Shown one piece after another: positions 48,763 to 56,989 of a DNA stretch of 64,000 bases (within the stretch, counting starts at the first letter, position 1; each line of letters opens with the position of its first letter). Under the pieces are notes generated by a model that worked only from the letters and a program-made list of their open reading frames with translations, was not told the origin of the DNA and ran no database searches. Origin of the DNA: Xanthobacteraceae bacterium (GTDB lineage Bacteria; Pseudomonadota; Alphaproteobacteria; Rhizobiales; Xanthobacteraceae); contig JAIELW010000004.1 in the NCBI GenBank assembly GCA_019752575.1, forward strand, positions 62,001-126,000, given 5' to 3'. Both the position numbers and the translations under genes were made by a program.

Positions 48763-48789
48763 GAAAACGGTCTTCAAAAAAAGAAAAAA

Positions 48790-48863
48790 TGGAGGCCACG
48801 GCCGGAATCGAACCGGCGTACACGGATTTGCAGTCCGCTGCGTAACCACTCCGCCACGTGGCC
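48790..48863 (-). tRNA. tRNA-Cys (anticodon GCA)
   Basis: A 74-base cloverleaf with encoded CCA. The acceptor arms GGCCACG and CGTGGCC pair over 7 bases, the discriminator is U as expected for Cys, the anticodon loop reads CTGCAAA, and the T loop is GGTTCGATTCC. Confidence 0.97.
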
Positions 48864-49028
48864 ATCCCTACCGCGAGGTAGCCCGCGGGACGCGGCTGCG
48901 GTGTAGCAAAGGGGAGGTTATCGGGCAATTGACGGAATGAGTTGTGTCCGCGCGGCTGCTCGTCATCTTGCCTTTTCACGGCGCTTCGCCCAATCCTGCC
49001 AAAAGCAGGTTCCAAAGAAGCATTCCAG

Positions 49029-49691
49029 ATGATCGATTTTACCCAGGCACGCCGGACGATGGTGGACGGCCAGGTCCGCGTGAACGACGTGACCGACGCC
49101 GCACTGATCTCGGCCATGCTCGAAGTGCCGCGCGAGAAATTCGTGCCCGACGCGCGCGCGAGCCTCGCCTATATCGACGAGGATCTCTGCGTACTCGAAG
49201 CCAGCGGCGGTCATCCCGCGCGCTATCTGATGGAGCCGATGGTGCTGGCGCGGCTGCTGCAGGCGCTCGAGATCACGCCGGAATCGAAGGTGCTCGACGT
49301 CGGTTGCGCGACGGGGTACTCGGCCGCGGTGCTGAGCCTGATCGCAGGCAGCGTCGTCGCGGTCGAAGAGGATGCATCGCTCGCGGCGAGCGCGAAGAAA
49401 CTGCTGCGCGGGCCGAATATCGAACTCGTCTCCGGCAATGCGTCCGCCGGTTGGGCCGCCGGCGCGCCTTATGACGCGATCCTGATCGGCGGAGCCGTCG
49501 AGGAAATCCCGCAAGCGCTTACATTACAGCTCAAGGACGGCGGCAGGCTCGCCGCCGTGATTCGCAAGGATACTGCCGCGCGGGCCATGCTCTACATGCG
49601 GACCGGGGACCGCGTCAGTGCACGGCGCCTATTCGATGCGGCAATCCCGCCGCTGCCTGGCTTCGAAGCGCCGCAGACCTTCGTTTTTTAG
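49029..49691 (+). CDS. pcm: protein-L-isoaspartate O-methyltransferase-like protein
   Basis: This is a 220-residue SAM-dependent methyltransferase of the Pcm family, which repairs isoaspartyl residues in aged proteins. The SAM loop is VLDVGCATGYSAAVLS near residue 92, and VPREKFVPDA is typical of the N-terminal region. I chose the ATG at 49029, as sequence before it does not match the family. The order pcm-tolC-popZ-valS is common in Rhizobiales, where this gene is usually annotated like this although activity on isoaspartate has often not been shown. Confidence 0.85.
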   Translation: MIDFTQARRTMVDGQVRVNDVTDAALISAMLEVPREKFVPDARASLAYIDEDLCVLEASGGHPARYLMEPMVLARLLQALEITPESKVLDVGCATGYSAAVLSLIAGSVVAVEEDASLAASAKKLLRGPNIELVSGNASAGWAAGAPYDAILIGGAVEEIPQALTLQLKDGGRLAAVIRKDTAARAMLYMRTGDRVSARRLFDAAIPPLPGFEAPQTFVF

Positions 49692-49749
49692 CCAATTCCG
49701 CTACGGAACGGCGAACCGTCACAATTACAGGTGTGGCGGCAGGGCAGCA

Positions 49750-49781
49750 CTCGGGCAGGAAAGATTGCTCTGCAGCCCGAG
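49750..49781. repeat. inverted repeat in the pcm-tolC intergenic region
   Basis: Arms CTCGGGC and GCCCGAG are separated by 18 bases. No T-run follows. It could be a weak terminator for pcm, part of the tolC leader, or chance in this GC-rich DNA. Confidence 0.3.
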
Positions 49782-49871
49782 CCGGTTTGCCAAGGGCAGT
49801 CCGTCCACTATTGTCCGGTTCACATCAGGGAACCCGGCGACCGCCGCGAAAGACAGCAGGCGAGGGTGCGT

Positions 49872-51269
49872 ATGTCGTCTATGAAGTCGAAATATCCGCG
49901 CGCCGTCCGTCTCGCCGGCGCCGCTTGCATTCTGGCCGCTACGACAGCCGCGCCGCTCGCCCAGAGCCTCGAACAGGCGCTGGTCAACGCCTATTTCGCG
50001 AACCCCACGATCAATGCCCAGCGCGCGGCCGTGCGCGTGACCGACGAAACGGTGCCGCAGGCGCTCGCCGGCTACCGTCCGCAGGTCTTCGGAAACGCGC
50101 AGGCCGATATCCAGCGCAGCCGAACCCAGTCTCCGGCGGGCACGATGAACGTGCTTCGCAACTATCCGCGCGGCTATGGCGTAACCGCCCAGCAGAACAT
50201 CTTCAACGGCTTCCAGACCGGCAACCTGGTCCGCTCGGCGGAGAGCCAGGTGCTGGCCGCGCGCGAGACCTTGCGCAATACCGAGCAGAACGTCCTGCTC
50301 GACGCGGTGGTCGCCTATATGAATGTCATTCGCGACGCGGCGATCGTGCAGTTGCAGCAACAGAACGTGCAGGCGCTGAACGAGCAATTGCGCGCCACCA
50401 ACGATCGTTTTCAGGTTGGCGAACTGACCCGCACCGACGTTGCGCAGGCGCAGGCGCGGCTGCGCGCGGCTGAATCGCAGTTGAGCGCGGCGCAGGCGAA
50501 CCTGAATACATCGCGCGCGAATTATCGCCGCGACATCGGCAGCGATCCGGGAGCGCTGAAGGGTGCGCTGCCTTACACCAGGCTCGCGCTCGCTTCGCTC
50601 GACGCCGCGATCGCAGAAGCGTTCGGAAAACATCCGGCCATTCAGGCGACCCGCCACGGTGTCGATACCGCGCAGCTACAGGTGAAAGTTGCCGAAGGCT
50701 CGATGCTGCCGACGCTCAATCTCGAGGCCAGCGCGCAGCGCTTCTCCGATCCGAGCCCCGGCGTCTACAACAACTTCGATATGACCGCGGGGCTGCGGCT
50801 GACCGTGCCGCTCTATCAGGGCGGCGCTGAATATTCGCGCGTGCGGCAGGCCAAAGAACTCACCGGGCAGCGCAAGCTCGAAAGCGATGTCATCCGCGAT
50901 CAGGTGCGTGCGGCGGTGATTCAATCCTGGGGTCTTGTTTCGGCGACACGCTTCCAGGTCGAAGCTGCGCAGGCGCAGGTCGCCGCGGCGGAAATCGCGC
51001 TGAACGGTGTCCGCGAAGAATATCGCGTCGGCCAGCGCACGACGCTGGACGTGTTGAACGCACAGGCCGAACTCGTGACCGCGCGCTCGGCGCTTATCAC
51101 CGCGCAGCGCGACCGCGTCGTCGCTTCGTATTCGTTGCTGTCGTCGGTGGGCCGTCTCAGCATCGTCGAGTTGAAACTCGCCGATGTTACGCAGACCTAT
51201 CAACCCGAGACGCATTACGAGCAGGTCCGGGATAGTTGGTTCGGACTCCGCACGCCGGACGGACGCTAG
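49872..51269 (+). CDS. tolC: TolC-family outer membrane efflux protein
   Basis: This is a 465-residue outer-membrane channel used by type I secretion and efflux pumps. The signal peptide covers roughly residues 1-30 (core LAGAACILAATTAAPLA). Two repeated outer-membrane-factor domains follow, each with long coiled stretches such as QAQARLRAAESQLSAAQANL. I chose the ATG at 49872, preceded by GAGGGTGCG, because the signal peptide follows it. No inner-membrane pump genes are linked, so it is a general-purpose TolC. Confidence 0.92.
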   Translation: MSSMKSKYPRAVRLAGAACILAATTAAPLAQSLEQALVNAYFANPTINAQRAAVRVTDETVPQALAGYRPQVFGNAQADIQRSRTQSPAGTMNVLRNYPRGYGVTAQQNIFNGFQTGNLVRSAESQVLAARETLRNTEQNVLLDAVVAYMNVIRDAAIVQLQQQNVQALNEQLRATNDRFQVGELTRTDVAQAQARLRAAESQLSAAQANLNTSRANYRRDIGSDPGALKGALPYTRLALASLDAAIAEAFGKHPAIQATRHGVDTAQLQVKVAEGSMLPTLNLEASAQRFSDPSPGVYNNFDMTAGLRLTVPLYQGGAEYSRVRQAKELTGQRKLESDVIRDQVRAAVIQSWGLVSATRFQVEAAQAQVAAAEIALNGVREEYRVGQRTTLDVLNAQAELVTARSALITAQRDRVVASYSLLSSVGRLSIVELKLADVTQTYQPETHYEQVRDSWFGLRTPDGR

Positions 51270-51419
51270 CGCCGCAATCGAGTCGCTTTGCCGCACGCCA
51301 AATAGCTGGGTTTAAGGCTTTGTCGGCATTTGCCATGAAGAATCGCGATGCCATAGTGCCTTCGGGCGCATAGAGTGATTCTCTCTGCGCTGCCAATGGA
51401 TTGCGGCAGGCTCAGTACG

Positions 51420-52025
51420 ATGTCTCAGAGTGCGCGTGCACAGGAACCGTCGATGGAGGAAATCCTCGCCTCCATCCGGCGGATCATTGCGGACGACAAT
51501 CCGGATGCCGCGAAGGCCGCGGCGGCTTCAGCGCCGCCGCCTGCACCTCAGCCGAAACCCGCTTCCGTTCCCGCGCCGGCCGCGCCTCCGAAGGCCGCGA
51601 TGAACCAGGACGACATCCACGCGATGCTGGCCGATCAGGTAGCGGACGAATCCGATGTGCTGGAGTTGGGCGATCCCGTTTCGCCGCCGAGAGCGGCAGC
51701 ATCGGAAAGCGGTTTTCGTCAGGTGCCGGCAAGCGACGTCGTGTTCCGGGAAGAACCGGAGCGCGAAGCCCCGCCGCCAGTTTCTTATGCTGAACCGGCG
51801 CCACCCATGGAGCGGCTGCTGTCCGCGGAAACCAATGCCGCGGTTTCTGCCGCGTTCGGTTCGCTCGCGACCACCATTCTTTCCGAAAACTCCCGCACCA
51901 TCGAAGATCTGGTCCGCGAAATGCTCCGGCCCATGCTAAAGGCCTGGCTCGACGACAACCTGCCGGGTCTCGTGGAGCGCATGGTCCGCGCCGAGATCGA
52001 GCGGGTTTCCCGCGGCGGGCGCTAA
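51420..52025 (+). CDS. popZ: cell-pole organising protein PopZ (DUF2497)
   Basis: This is a 201-residue protein that forms polar networks anchoring the chromosome origin in alphaproteobacteria. The short N-terminal helix is EPSMEEILASIRRIIADD (residues 8-25). A disordered middle, rich in proline and alanine, follows. The C-terminal assembly region holds ENSRTIEDLVREMLRPMLKA and LVERMVRAEIERVSRGGR. This three-part layout is diagnostic. The ATG at 51420 places the N-terminal helix just as in known PopZ. It ends at a hairpin next to the valS upstream region. Confidence 0.93.
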   Translation: MSQSARAQEPSMEEILASIRRIIADDNPDAAKAAAASAPPPAPQPKPASVPAPAAPPKAAMNQDDIHAMLADQVADESDVLELGDPVSPPRAAASESGFRQVPASDVVFREEPEREAPPPVSYAEPAPPMERLLSAETNAAVSAAFGSLATTILSENSRTIEDLVREMLRPMLKAWLDDNLPGLVERMVRAEIERVSRGGR

Positions 52026-52066
52026 AAGCCGCTTTTGTTGACTCCCAAGCGCTGCTTTGGCTTTTA
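52023..52066 (+). terminator. long inverted repeat at the popZ stop codon
   Basis: Arms TAAAAGCC (52023-52030, including the stop codon) and GGCTTTTA (52059-52066) pair perfectly over 8 bases, with an imperfect inner stem. There is no long U-run, so termination strength is uncertain. Confidence 0.5.
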
Positions 52067-52073
52067 GGCGCGA

Positions 52074-52099
52074 GCCAAGTCGGGTCTACCCGACTTGGC
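52074..52099. repeat. palindromic repeat upstream of valS, same family as the first in-gene hairpin at 20498
   Basis: Arms GCCAAGTCGGGT and ACCCGACTTGGC form 12 perfect pairs around CT, ending 54 bases before the valS start. Ten bases of each arm (CCAAGTCGGG and CCCGACTTGG) are identical to those of the hairpin at 20498-20523. Confidence 0.82.
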
Positions 52100-52153
52100 C
52101 AAAATTAATTGCCGATCTTGGACAAGCGCAAGATTGGTGGCGCCGGAATTACT

Positions 52154-54892
52154 ATGCTCGAAAAAACCTACCAGCCCGCCGAGATCGAAGACCGCATCTA
52201 TCGCGCCTGGGAAGACGCGGGTGCGTTCGACTGCATGCGCCCCGAGCGCAAGGCTGCCGCGCCTTATTCGATTGTGATCCCGCCGCCGAACGTGACCGGT
52301 TCGCTGCACATGGGTCATGCGCTCAACAACACGCTGCAGGACATCCTCGCGCGCTTTGAGCGCATGCGCGGGCGCGACGTGCTGTGGCAGCCGGGCACCG
52401 ATCACGCGGGTATTGCGACCCAGATGGTCGTCGAGCGGCAATTGATGGAACGCCAAGAGCCGGGCCGCCGCGAAATGGGCCGCGAGAAATTTCTCGAGCG
52501 CGTCTGGGAATGGAAGGCGGAGTCGGGCGGCACCATCGTCAATCAGTTGAAGCGCCTAGGCGCCTCCTGCGACTGGCGGCGCGAGCGCTTTACGATGGAC
52601 GAAGGGCTCTCGCGCGCGGTGCTTAAAGTTTTCGTGGAGCTTTACCGCGCAGGCCTGATCTACAAAGACAAGCGCCTCGTGAACTGGGACCCGAAACTGC
52701 TGACCGCGATTTCGGACCTCGAAGTCCAGCAGATCGAGGTCAAAGGCCATCTCTGGCACATCAAATATCCGATCGAGAATTCGGACGAGTTTATCGTCGT
52801 CGCGACGACGCGGCCGGAGACCATGCTCGGCGACACGGCCGTTGCCGTGCACCCGGACGACGAGCGCTACAAGAAGCTCGTGGGCAAGAACGTGATCCTG
52901 CCGCTGGTCGGCCGGAAGATTCCGATCGTCGCCGACGAATATTCCGATCCGGAAAAGGGCTCGGGCGCGGTGAAGATCACGCCCGCGCACGACTTCAACG
53001 ACTTTGAGGTCGGGGTTCGGCACAACTTGCCGCAAATCGATATCTTGAATGCCGAAGCAGCGCTGTTCGTCAAAGACAATGAAGCTTTTCTGAAAGGTGC
53101 TGTTCCAGGGCCGGACTTGGACGCAGTGTTAGCCCAGCACGGCGAGGATCGATTCAAGGTCCGAAAACATATTCTTCAATTGCTTGAAGACCGCGGCTTA
53201 ATCGAAAAAATCGAACCGACAAAACATATGGTGCCCCACGGTGATCGTTCGGGAGTGGTCATCGAGCCTTTCCTGACCGATCAATGGTACGTCGATGCGA
53301 AGACCATGGCGCAGGAGCCGCTGAAAGCGGTGCGCGACGGCCGTACCACATTCATTCCGAAGAACTGGGAAAAGACCTATTTCGATTGGCTCGAAAACAT
53401 TCAGCCTTGGTGCATATCGCGCCAGCTCTGGTGGGGCCACCAGATTCCTGCGTGGTACGGACCGGATGGAAAAGTTTTCGTGGCTCTCAGCGAAGACGAA
53501 GCCAAAGCCGAAGCGAAGCAGCATTATGGCAATGACGAAAAGCTCACGCGCGACGAAGACGTCCTCGACACCTGGTTCTCGTCCGCGCTGTGGCCGTTCT
53601 CGACGCTCGGCTGGCCCGACAACACGGAGGAATTGAAGCGGTTCTATCCGACGACCGTGCTCGTCACCGGTTTCGACATCATCTTCTTCTGGGTCGCGCG
53701 CATGATGATGATGGGACTGCACTTTATGCAAAAGGAGCGGCCTGCCGCTCCGTCAGAACAATGGGTGCCGTTCAAGCACGTCTATATCCACGCGCTCGTC
53801 CGCGACGAGAAGGGCGCGAAGATGTCGAAGTCGAAGGGGAACGTGATGGACCCCTTGGAGCTGATCGATCAGTACGGCGCGGATGCGCTGCGCTTCACGC
53901 TCGCCGCGATGGCAGCACAAGGCCGCGACATCAAGCTCGCGACCAGCCGCGTCGAGGGCTACCGCAACTTCGCAACCAAAATCTGGAACGCCGCGCGCTT
54001 CGCGGAAATGAACGGCGCGAAGCGCGATGCGAAGTTCGATCCGAAATCGGCGAAAGAAACGCTGAACAAATGGATTCTCGGCGAGGCCGAAAAGGCCGTG
54101 CGCGAAGTCACCGAAGCGATCGAAGCCTACAAGTTCAACGAGGCGGCCGGAGCCGCGTACCGTTTCGTCTGGTCGATCTTCTGCGACTGGTATGTCGAGC
54201 TTTCGAAGCCGCTGCTCACGGGCGCCGATGGCGCGGCCAAGGCCGAAACGCAGGCGACCGCCGCCTTCGTTCTCGACGAGATCATCAAGCTCCTGCACCC
54301 CTTCATGCCTTTCATCACCGAAGAACTCTGGCGCGTGAAAGGCGAGGAGGGTGAGGCGCGCAAATCCATGCTCGCGCTCGCCGCGTGGCCGAAGCTGTCC
54401 GGGCTCGAAGACGCGAAAGCGGAGAATGAAATCGGCTGGGTGGTGGACCTGATTACCGCCATTCGCTCGGTGCGCATGGAAATGAACATCGCCGGCGGCA
54501 CGCAGATACCGCTCACGCTCGTGGCAAGCGCAGACACGAAAGCGCGTGCCGGGCGCTGGATGGAAGCCTTGAAGCGGCTTGCGCGCCTTTCGGAAATCAC
54601 ATTTGCTAAGGCGCCGCCGAAGGGTTCGGTGCAATTGCTCGTGCGTGGCGAAGTTGCGGCGCTGCCACTCGCAGGCGTTGTCGATCTTGCCGCTGAACGC
54701 GCACGCCTGGAGAAGGAAATCGCGAAATGCGATGCCGACATTCAGCGCGTCGATAAAAAGCTCGAAAACAAGGATTTCGTCGCCCGCGCGCCGCAAGAAA
54801 TTCTCGATCTCGAAAACGAGCGCCGCCGCGAAGCGGAAGATCGCAAGACGAAAATTCTCGAAGCGCTGGAGCGGTTGAAGGGCGCCGCCTGA
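52154..54892 (+). CDS. valS: valyl-tRNA synthetase
   Basis: This is a 912-residue class I synthetase that charges tRNA-Val and edits mischarged threonine. The HIGH motif appears as HMGH in PPPNVTGSLHMGHALNNT, the KMSKS motif is in GAKMSKSKGNVMDP, and the tRNA-binding C-terminus is a coiled coil rich in Glu/Lys (ARLEKEIAKCDADIQRVDKK). I chose the ATG at 52154 with GGAA 5 bases upstream; an in-frame TTG at 52109 would add 15 residues that are not part of the family. The size is normal. Confidence 0.97.
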   Translation: MLEKTYQPAEIEDRIYRAWEDAGAFDCMRPERKAAAPYSIVIPPPNVTGSLHMGHALNNTLQDILARFERMRGRDVLWQPGTDHAGIATQMVVERQLMERQEPGRREMGREKFLERVWEWKAESGGTIVNQLKRLGASCDWRRERFTMDEGLSRAVLKVFVELYRAGLIYKDKRLVNWDPKLLTAISDLEVQQIEVKGHLWHIKYPIENSDEFIVVATTRPETMLGDTAVAVHPDDERYKKLVGKNVILPLVGRKIPIVADEYSDPEKGSGAVKITPAHDFNDFEVGVRHNLPQIDILNAEAALFVKDNEAFLKGAVPGPDLDAVLAQHGEDRFKVRKHILQLLEDRGLIEKIEPTKHMVPHGDRSGVVIEPFLTDQWYVDAKTMAQEPLKAVRDGRTTFIPKNWEKTYFDWLENIQPWCISRQLWWGHQIPAWYGPDGKVFVALSEDEAKAEAKQHYGNDEKLTRDEDVLDTWFSSALWPFSTLGWPDNTEELKRFYPTTVLVTGFDIIFFWVARMMMMGLHFMQKERPAAPSEQWVPFKHVYIHALVRDEKGAKMSKSKGNVMDPLELIDQYGADALRFTLAAMAAQGRDIKLATSRVEGYRNFATKIWNAARFAEMNGAKRDAKFDPKSAKETLNKWILGEAEKAVREVTEAIEAYKFNEAAGAAYRFVWSIFCDWYVELSKPLLTGADGAAKAETQATAAFVLDEIIKLLHPFMPFITEELWRVKGEEGEARKSMLALAAWPKLSGLEDAKAENEIGWVVDLITAIRSVRMEMNIAGGTQIPLTLVASADTKARAGRWMEALKRLARLSEITFAKAPPKGSVQLLVRGEVAALPLAGVVDLAAERARLEKEIAKCDADIQRVDKKLENKDFVARAPQEILDLENERRREAEDRKTKILEALERLKGAA

Positions 54893-54981
54893 CCGGAAAT
54901 ATTTTTGTGTCGGATAGCCGTCACAAAGTTAGCTTCGATAATTATCCTCTGCTAACATTACGCAGCGACTCGGAGGTGGGG

Positions 54982-55401
54982 ATGTCCGAGGAAGCGCGCA
55001 ATGTCGCGATTCTGAAGGAAGCTTTTCGTCTTTGGCACGAAAGCAAGGGCGAGAGCGTCGCGCATTGGGAGTCGATCTGGGACGACTCGATCGTATTCGG
55101 CTCGATCGGGCAGAGCGTTGCGCAGACGCCTTACATGACGATGCATGAGGGCAGAGAAAGTATCGCGGAATATTTCCGCGGCCTCGCGCGCGACTGGAGC
55201 ATGATCGAATTCCGTACCGAGGAGTTCATTGCGCAAGGCGATCGCGTCGTCATGCTCGGCCGGTGTAGCTGGACGGCAAAGAAGAGCGGAAAGCAGGTGT
55301 GGACGCCGATTGCGTGCTCGTTTCGCATGAAGAACGGGAAAGTCACGGAATACTACGAGTATTTCGATACCGCGCAGATGCGCGACGCCTTGCAGGGGTA
55401 G
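54982..55401 (+). CDS. SnoaL-like / NTF2-like family protein
   Basis: This is a 139-residue protein with the NTF2-like fold pattern: N-terminal helices, then FRGLARDWSMIEFRTEEFIAQ and VVMLGRCSWTAKKSGKQV, ending in GKVTEYYEYFDTAQM. Members include small enzymes and ligand-binding proteins, so no specific role can be given. The ATG at 54982 is preceded by the strong ribosome site GGAGGTGGG; an upstream GTG in frame has none. Codon use is like the neighbours. Confidence 0.8.
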   Translation: MSEEARNVAILKEAFRLWHESKGESVAHWESIWDDSIVFGSIGQSVAQTPYMTMHEGRESIAEYFRGLARDWSMIEFRTEEFIAQGDRVVMLGRCSWTAKKSGKQVWTPIACSFRMKNGKVTEYYEYFDTAQMRDALQG

Positions 55402-55463
55402 CCGCCCAAAGACGGCCTCAATCCGGGCCGATGGCCTCGGTCGCTCGAATTCGGGGGCCGTCG

Positions 55464-56222
55464 ATGTTGCAGCAAGAACTCGTCCGTCAGGGCAACTGGC
55501 TATTCCGCTGGCGGTCCTATCTGCCGTTCCTGATCCTGCCGCTGGCGATCACCTCGTTTCGCAACTCGACATGGTTCAACGACTTCTTCGGCAACAGCGT
55601 CGAAGAGACGTGGGACATCGTTTGCTACTTCATCGCACTCGGGGGTCTCGCGCTCCGGGTCGCCATTGTAGGCTTCGTTCCAGCCGGAACATCTGGGCGC
55701 AATGCGGTGATGCAGAACGCAGCCGCGCTGAACACGACCGGCATGTATTCGGTCGTCCGTCACCCGCTCTACTTTGCAAACTTCGTTGTCTTCATCGCGT
55801 TCATTCTGCTCTTCAAGAGTCTGCTACTCGTGCTGCTGATGGGGTTCGCTTACTTTCTCTATTACGAGCGGATTATGATGGCCGAGGAGAAATTCCTCGA
55901 AGACAAATACGGTGACCGCTACCGCGAATGGGCGGCAAAGACGCCCGCATTCCTGCCGCGTCTTTCCGGCTTCGTTCATCCGGCCTTGGCGTTTTCTTGG
56001 CGCTCTGCGCTCTTGCGCGAATTCCATACGCTCTTTCTGATCTCTGCGGCTTTCGCCGTCGTCGAAATGCTCGAAGCCATGGTGCTCGAAGGGCACGACT
56101 TCAGCGAGTGGGTAATCAACGAACCGATCTGGCCGTTCGTATTCGTTCTGAGTGGTTCGGTTTACCTGATTGTGCGTACCATCAAGCGGCGCACGAATTG
56201 GCTGAAGGTGAAGGGGCGTTAG
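55464..56222 (+). CDS. isoprenylcysteine carboxyl methyltransferase-like membrane protein
   Basis: This is a 252-residue membrane protein with about five hydrophobic segments. The family signature [16 protein letters not shown] lies near residue 95, followed by a second family block in [24 protein letters not shown], which binds SAM in ICMT/PEMT-type methyltransferases. Bacterial members have unknown targets, perhaps lipids or small molecules. The C-terminal part (residues 175-250) has two more hydrophobic segments not found in the shortest members. It overlaps the convergent glycosylase gene by 4 bases. Confidence 0.8.
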   Translation: MLQQELVRQGNWLFRWRSYLPFLILPLAITSFRNSTWFNDFFGNSVEETWDIVCYFIALGGLALRVAIVGFVPAGTSGRNAVMQNAAALNTTGMYSVVRHPLYFANFVVFIAFILLFKSLLLVLLMGFAYFLYYERIMMAEEKFLEDKYGDRYREWAAKTPAFLPRLSGFVHPALAFSWRSALLREFHTLFLISAAFAVVEMLEAMVLEGHDFSEWVINEPIWPFVFVLSGSVYLIVRTIKRRTNWLKVKGR

Positions 56223-56797
56223 AACGCAAAGGGCTTGCTGACGAAACGCGAGTTCTTCATCCCATAGCGCCACGGCAATTCGATTGCCTTGGAAATTCCG
56301 ATCCGCGGTCCCGCGACGATTTCAGGCTTGCTGTCACGCGCGAAAACCTGAAACGGCAGCTTGTCGAGCTGCGCACCGTTGTGTTTCGTGCGCGAAATTC
56401 CTAGCGCTTCCGCCAGCCGTCCCGGACCCGAGCACAAAAGTTGCTCGTTCTTCAGTCCGCGCCTGCGCCGCATGGCGGGCAAACCCGCTTTCGGTTCCAG
56501 CGCCCGGATCAAGACCGCACTTGCCGAGCCTTCCGGCTCGCAGACGAGGTTGAGGCACCAGTGGATGCCGTAGGAGCGGTAGACATAGGCGTGGCCGGGC
56601 GGCCCGAACATGACGGCATTGCGCTCTGTCCTGCCGCCGAAGGAGTGCGCGGCCGGATCGGTATGGTGGTAGGCCTCGACCTCGACGATGGTCCCGCCGA
56701 TCCCGTCAACAAGAAGCGTCGCTCCAATTAACTCGGGTGCCACGCGATGAACGCTGCGGCCGAAGAAAGCAGGCTTTAGAGGCTGGGTTTTAGCCAT
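56219..56797 (-). CDS. DNA-3-methyladenine glycosylase (AAG/MPG family)
   Basis: This is a 192-residue base-excision repair enzyme that removes alkylated purines. The motif [20 protein letters not shown] holds the catalytic glutamate, and [19 protein letters not shown] and [11 protein letters not shown] are further signatures. Size fits the bacterial family. It is divergent from ilvD, with 192 bases between the two starts. Confidence 0.93.
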   Translation of the reverse strand: MAKTQPLKPAFFGRSVHRVAPELIGATLLVDGIGGTIVEVEAYHHTDPAAHSFGGRTERNAVMFGPPGHAYVYRSYGIHWCLNLVCEPEGSASAVLIRALEPKAGLPAMRRRRGLKNEQLLCSGPGRLAEALGISRTKHNGAQLDKLPFQVFARDSKPEIVAGPRIGISKAIELPWRYGMKNSRFVSKPFAF

Positions 56798-56946
56798 GGG
56801 GAAGCGGGGGCTATCCGTAACGTGGTTAAGGCCGATGTGGCGGTTAAGTCACACCGTTGCCGGATCGTCACGGACGGCCCTTTGGAGGCATTCTACGCCG
56901 CGAAGGCGCCATAAACGGCAACGATTTCCAATCATCAAGAGCCGCC

Positions 56947-56966
56947 CGTGGGCAAGTCTGCCCGCG
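56947..56966. repeat. small hairpin upstream of ilvD
   Basis: Arms CGTGGGCA and TGCCCGCG pair over 8 bases (one G-U) around AGTC, 23 bases before the ilvD start. It could affect ilvD translation. No leader peptide rich in Ile, Val or Leu is visible, so a classical attenuator is unlikely. Confidence 0.35.
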
Positions 56967-56989
56967 CGGGTGCGGTTGAAGGCAAGAAA

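Noticed and set aside
52109-52153. TTG start adding 15 residues to valyl-tRNA synthetase
   Set aside because: There is no ribosome site, the added residues are not in the family, and the ATG at 52154 has GGAA at good distance.
56948-56989. GTG start adding 14 residues to IlvD
   Set aside because: It lies inside a hairpin and the normal IlvD N-terminus begins at the ATG at 56990.
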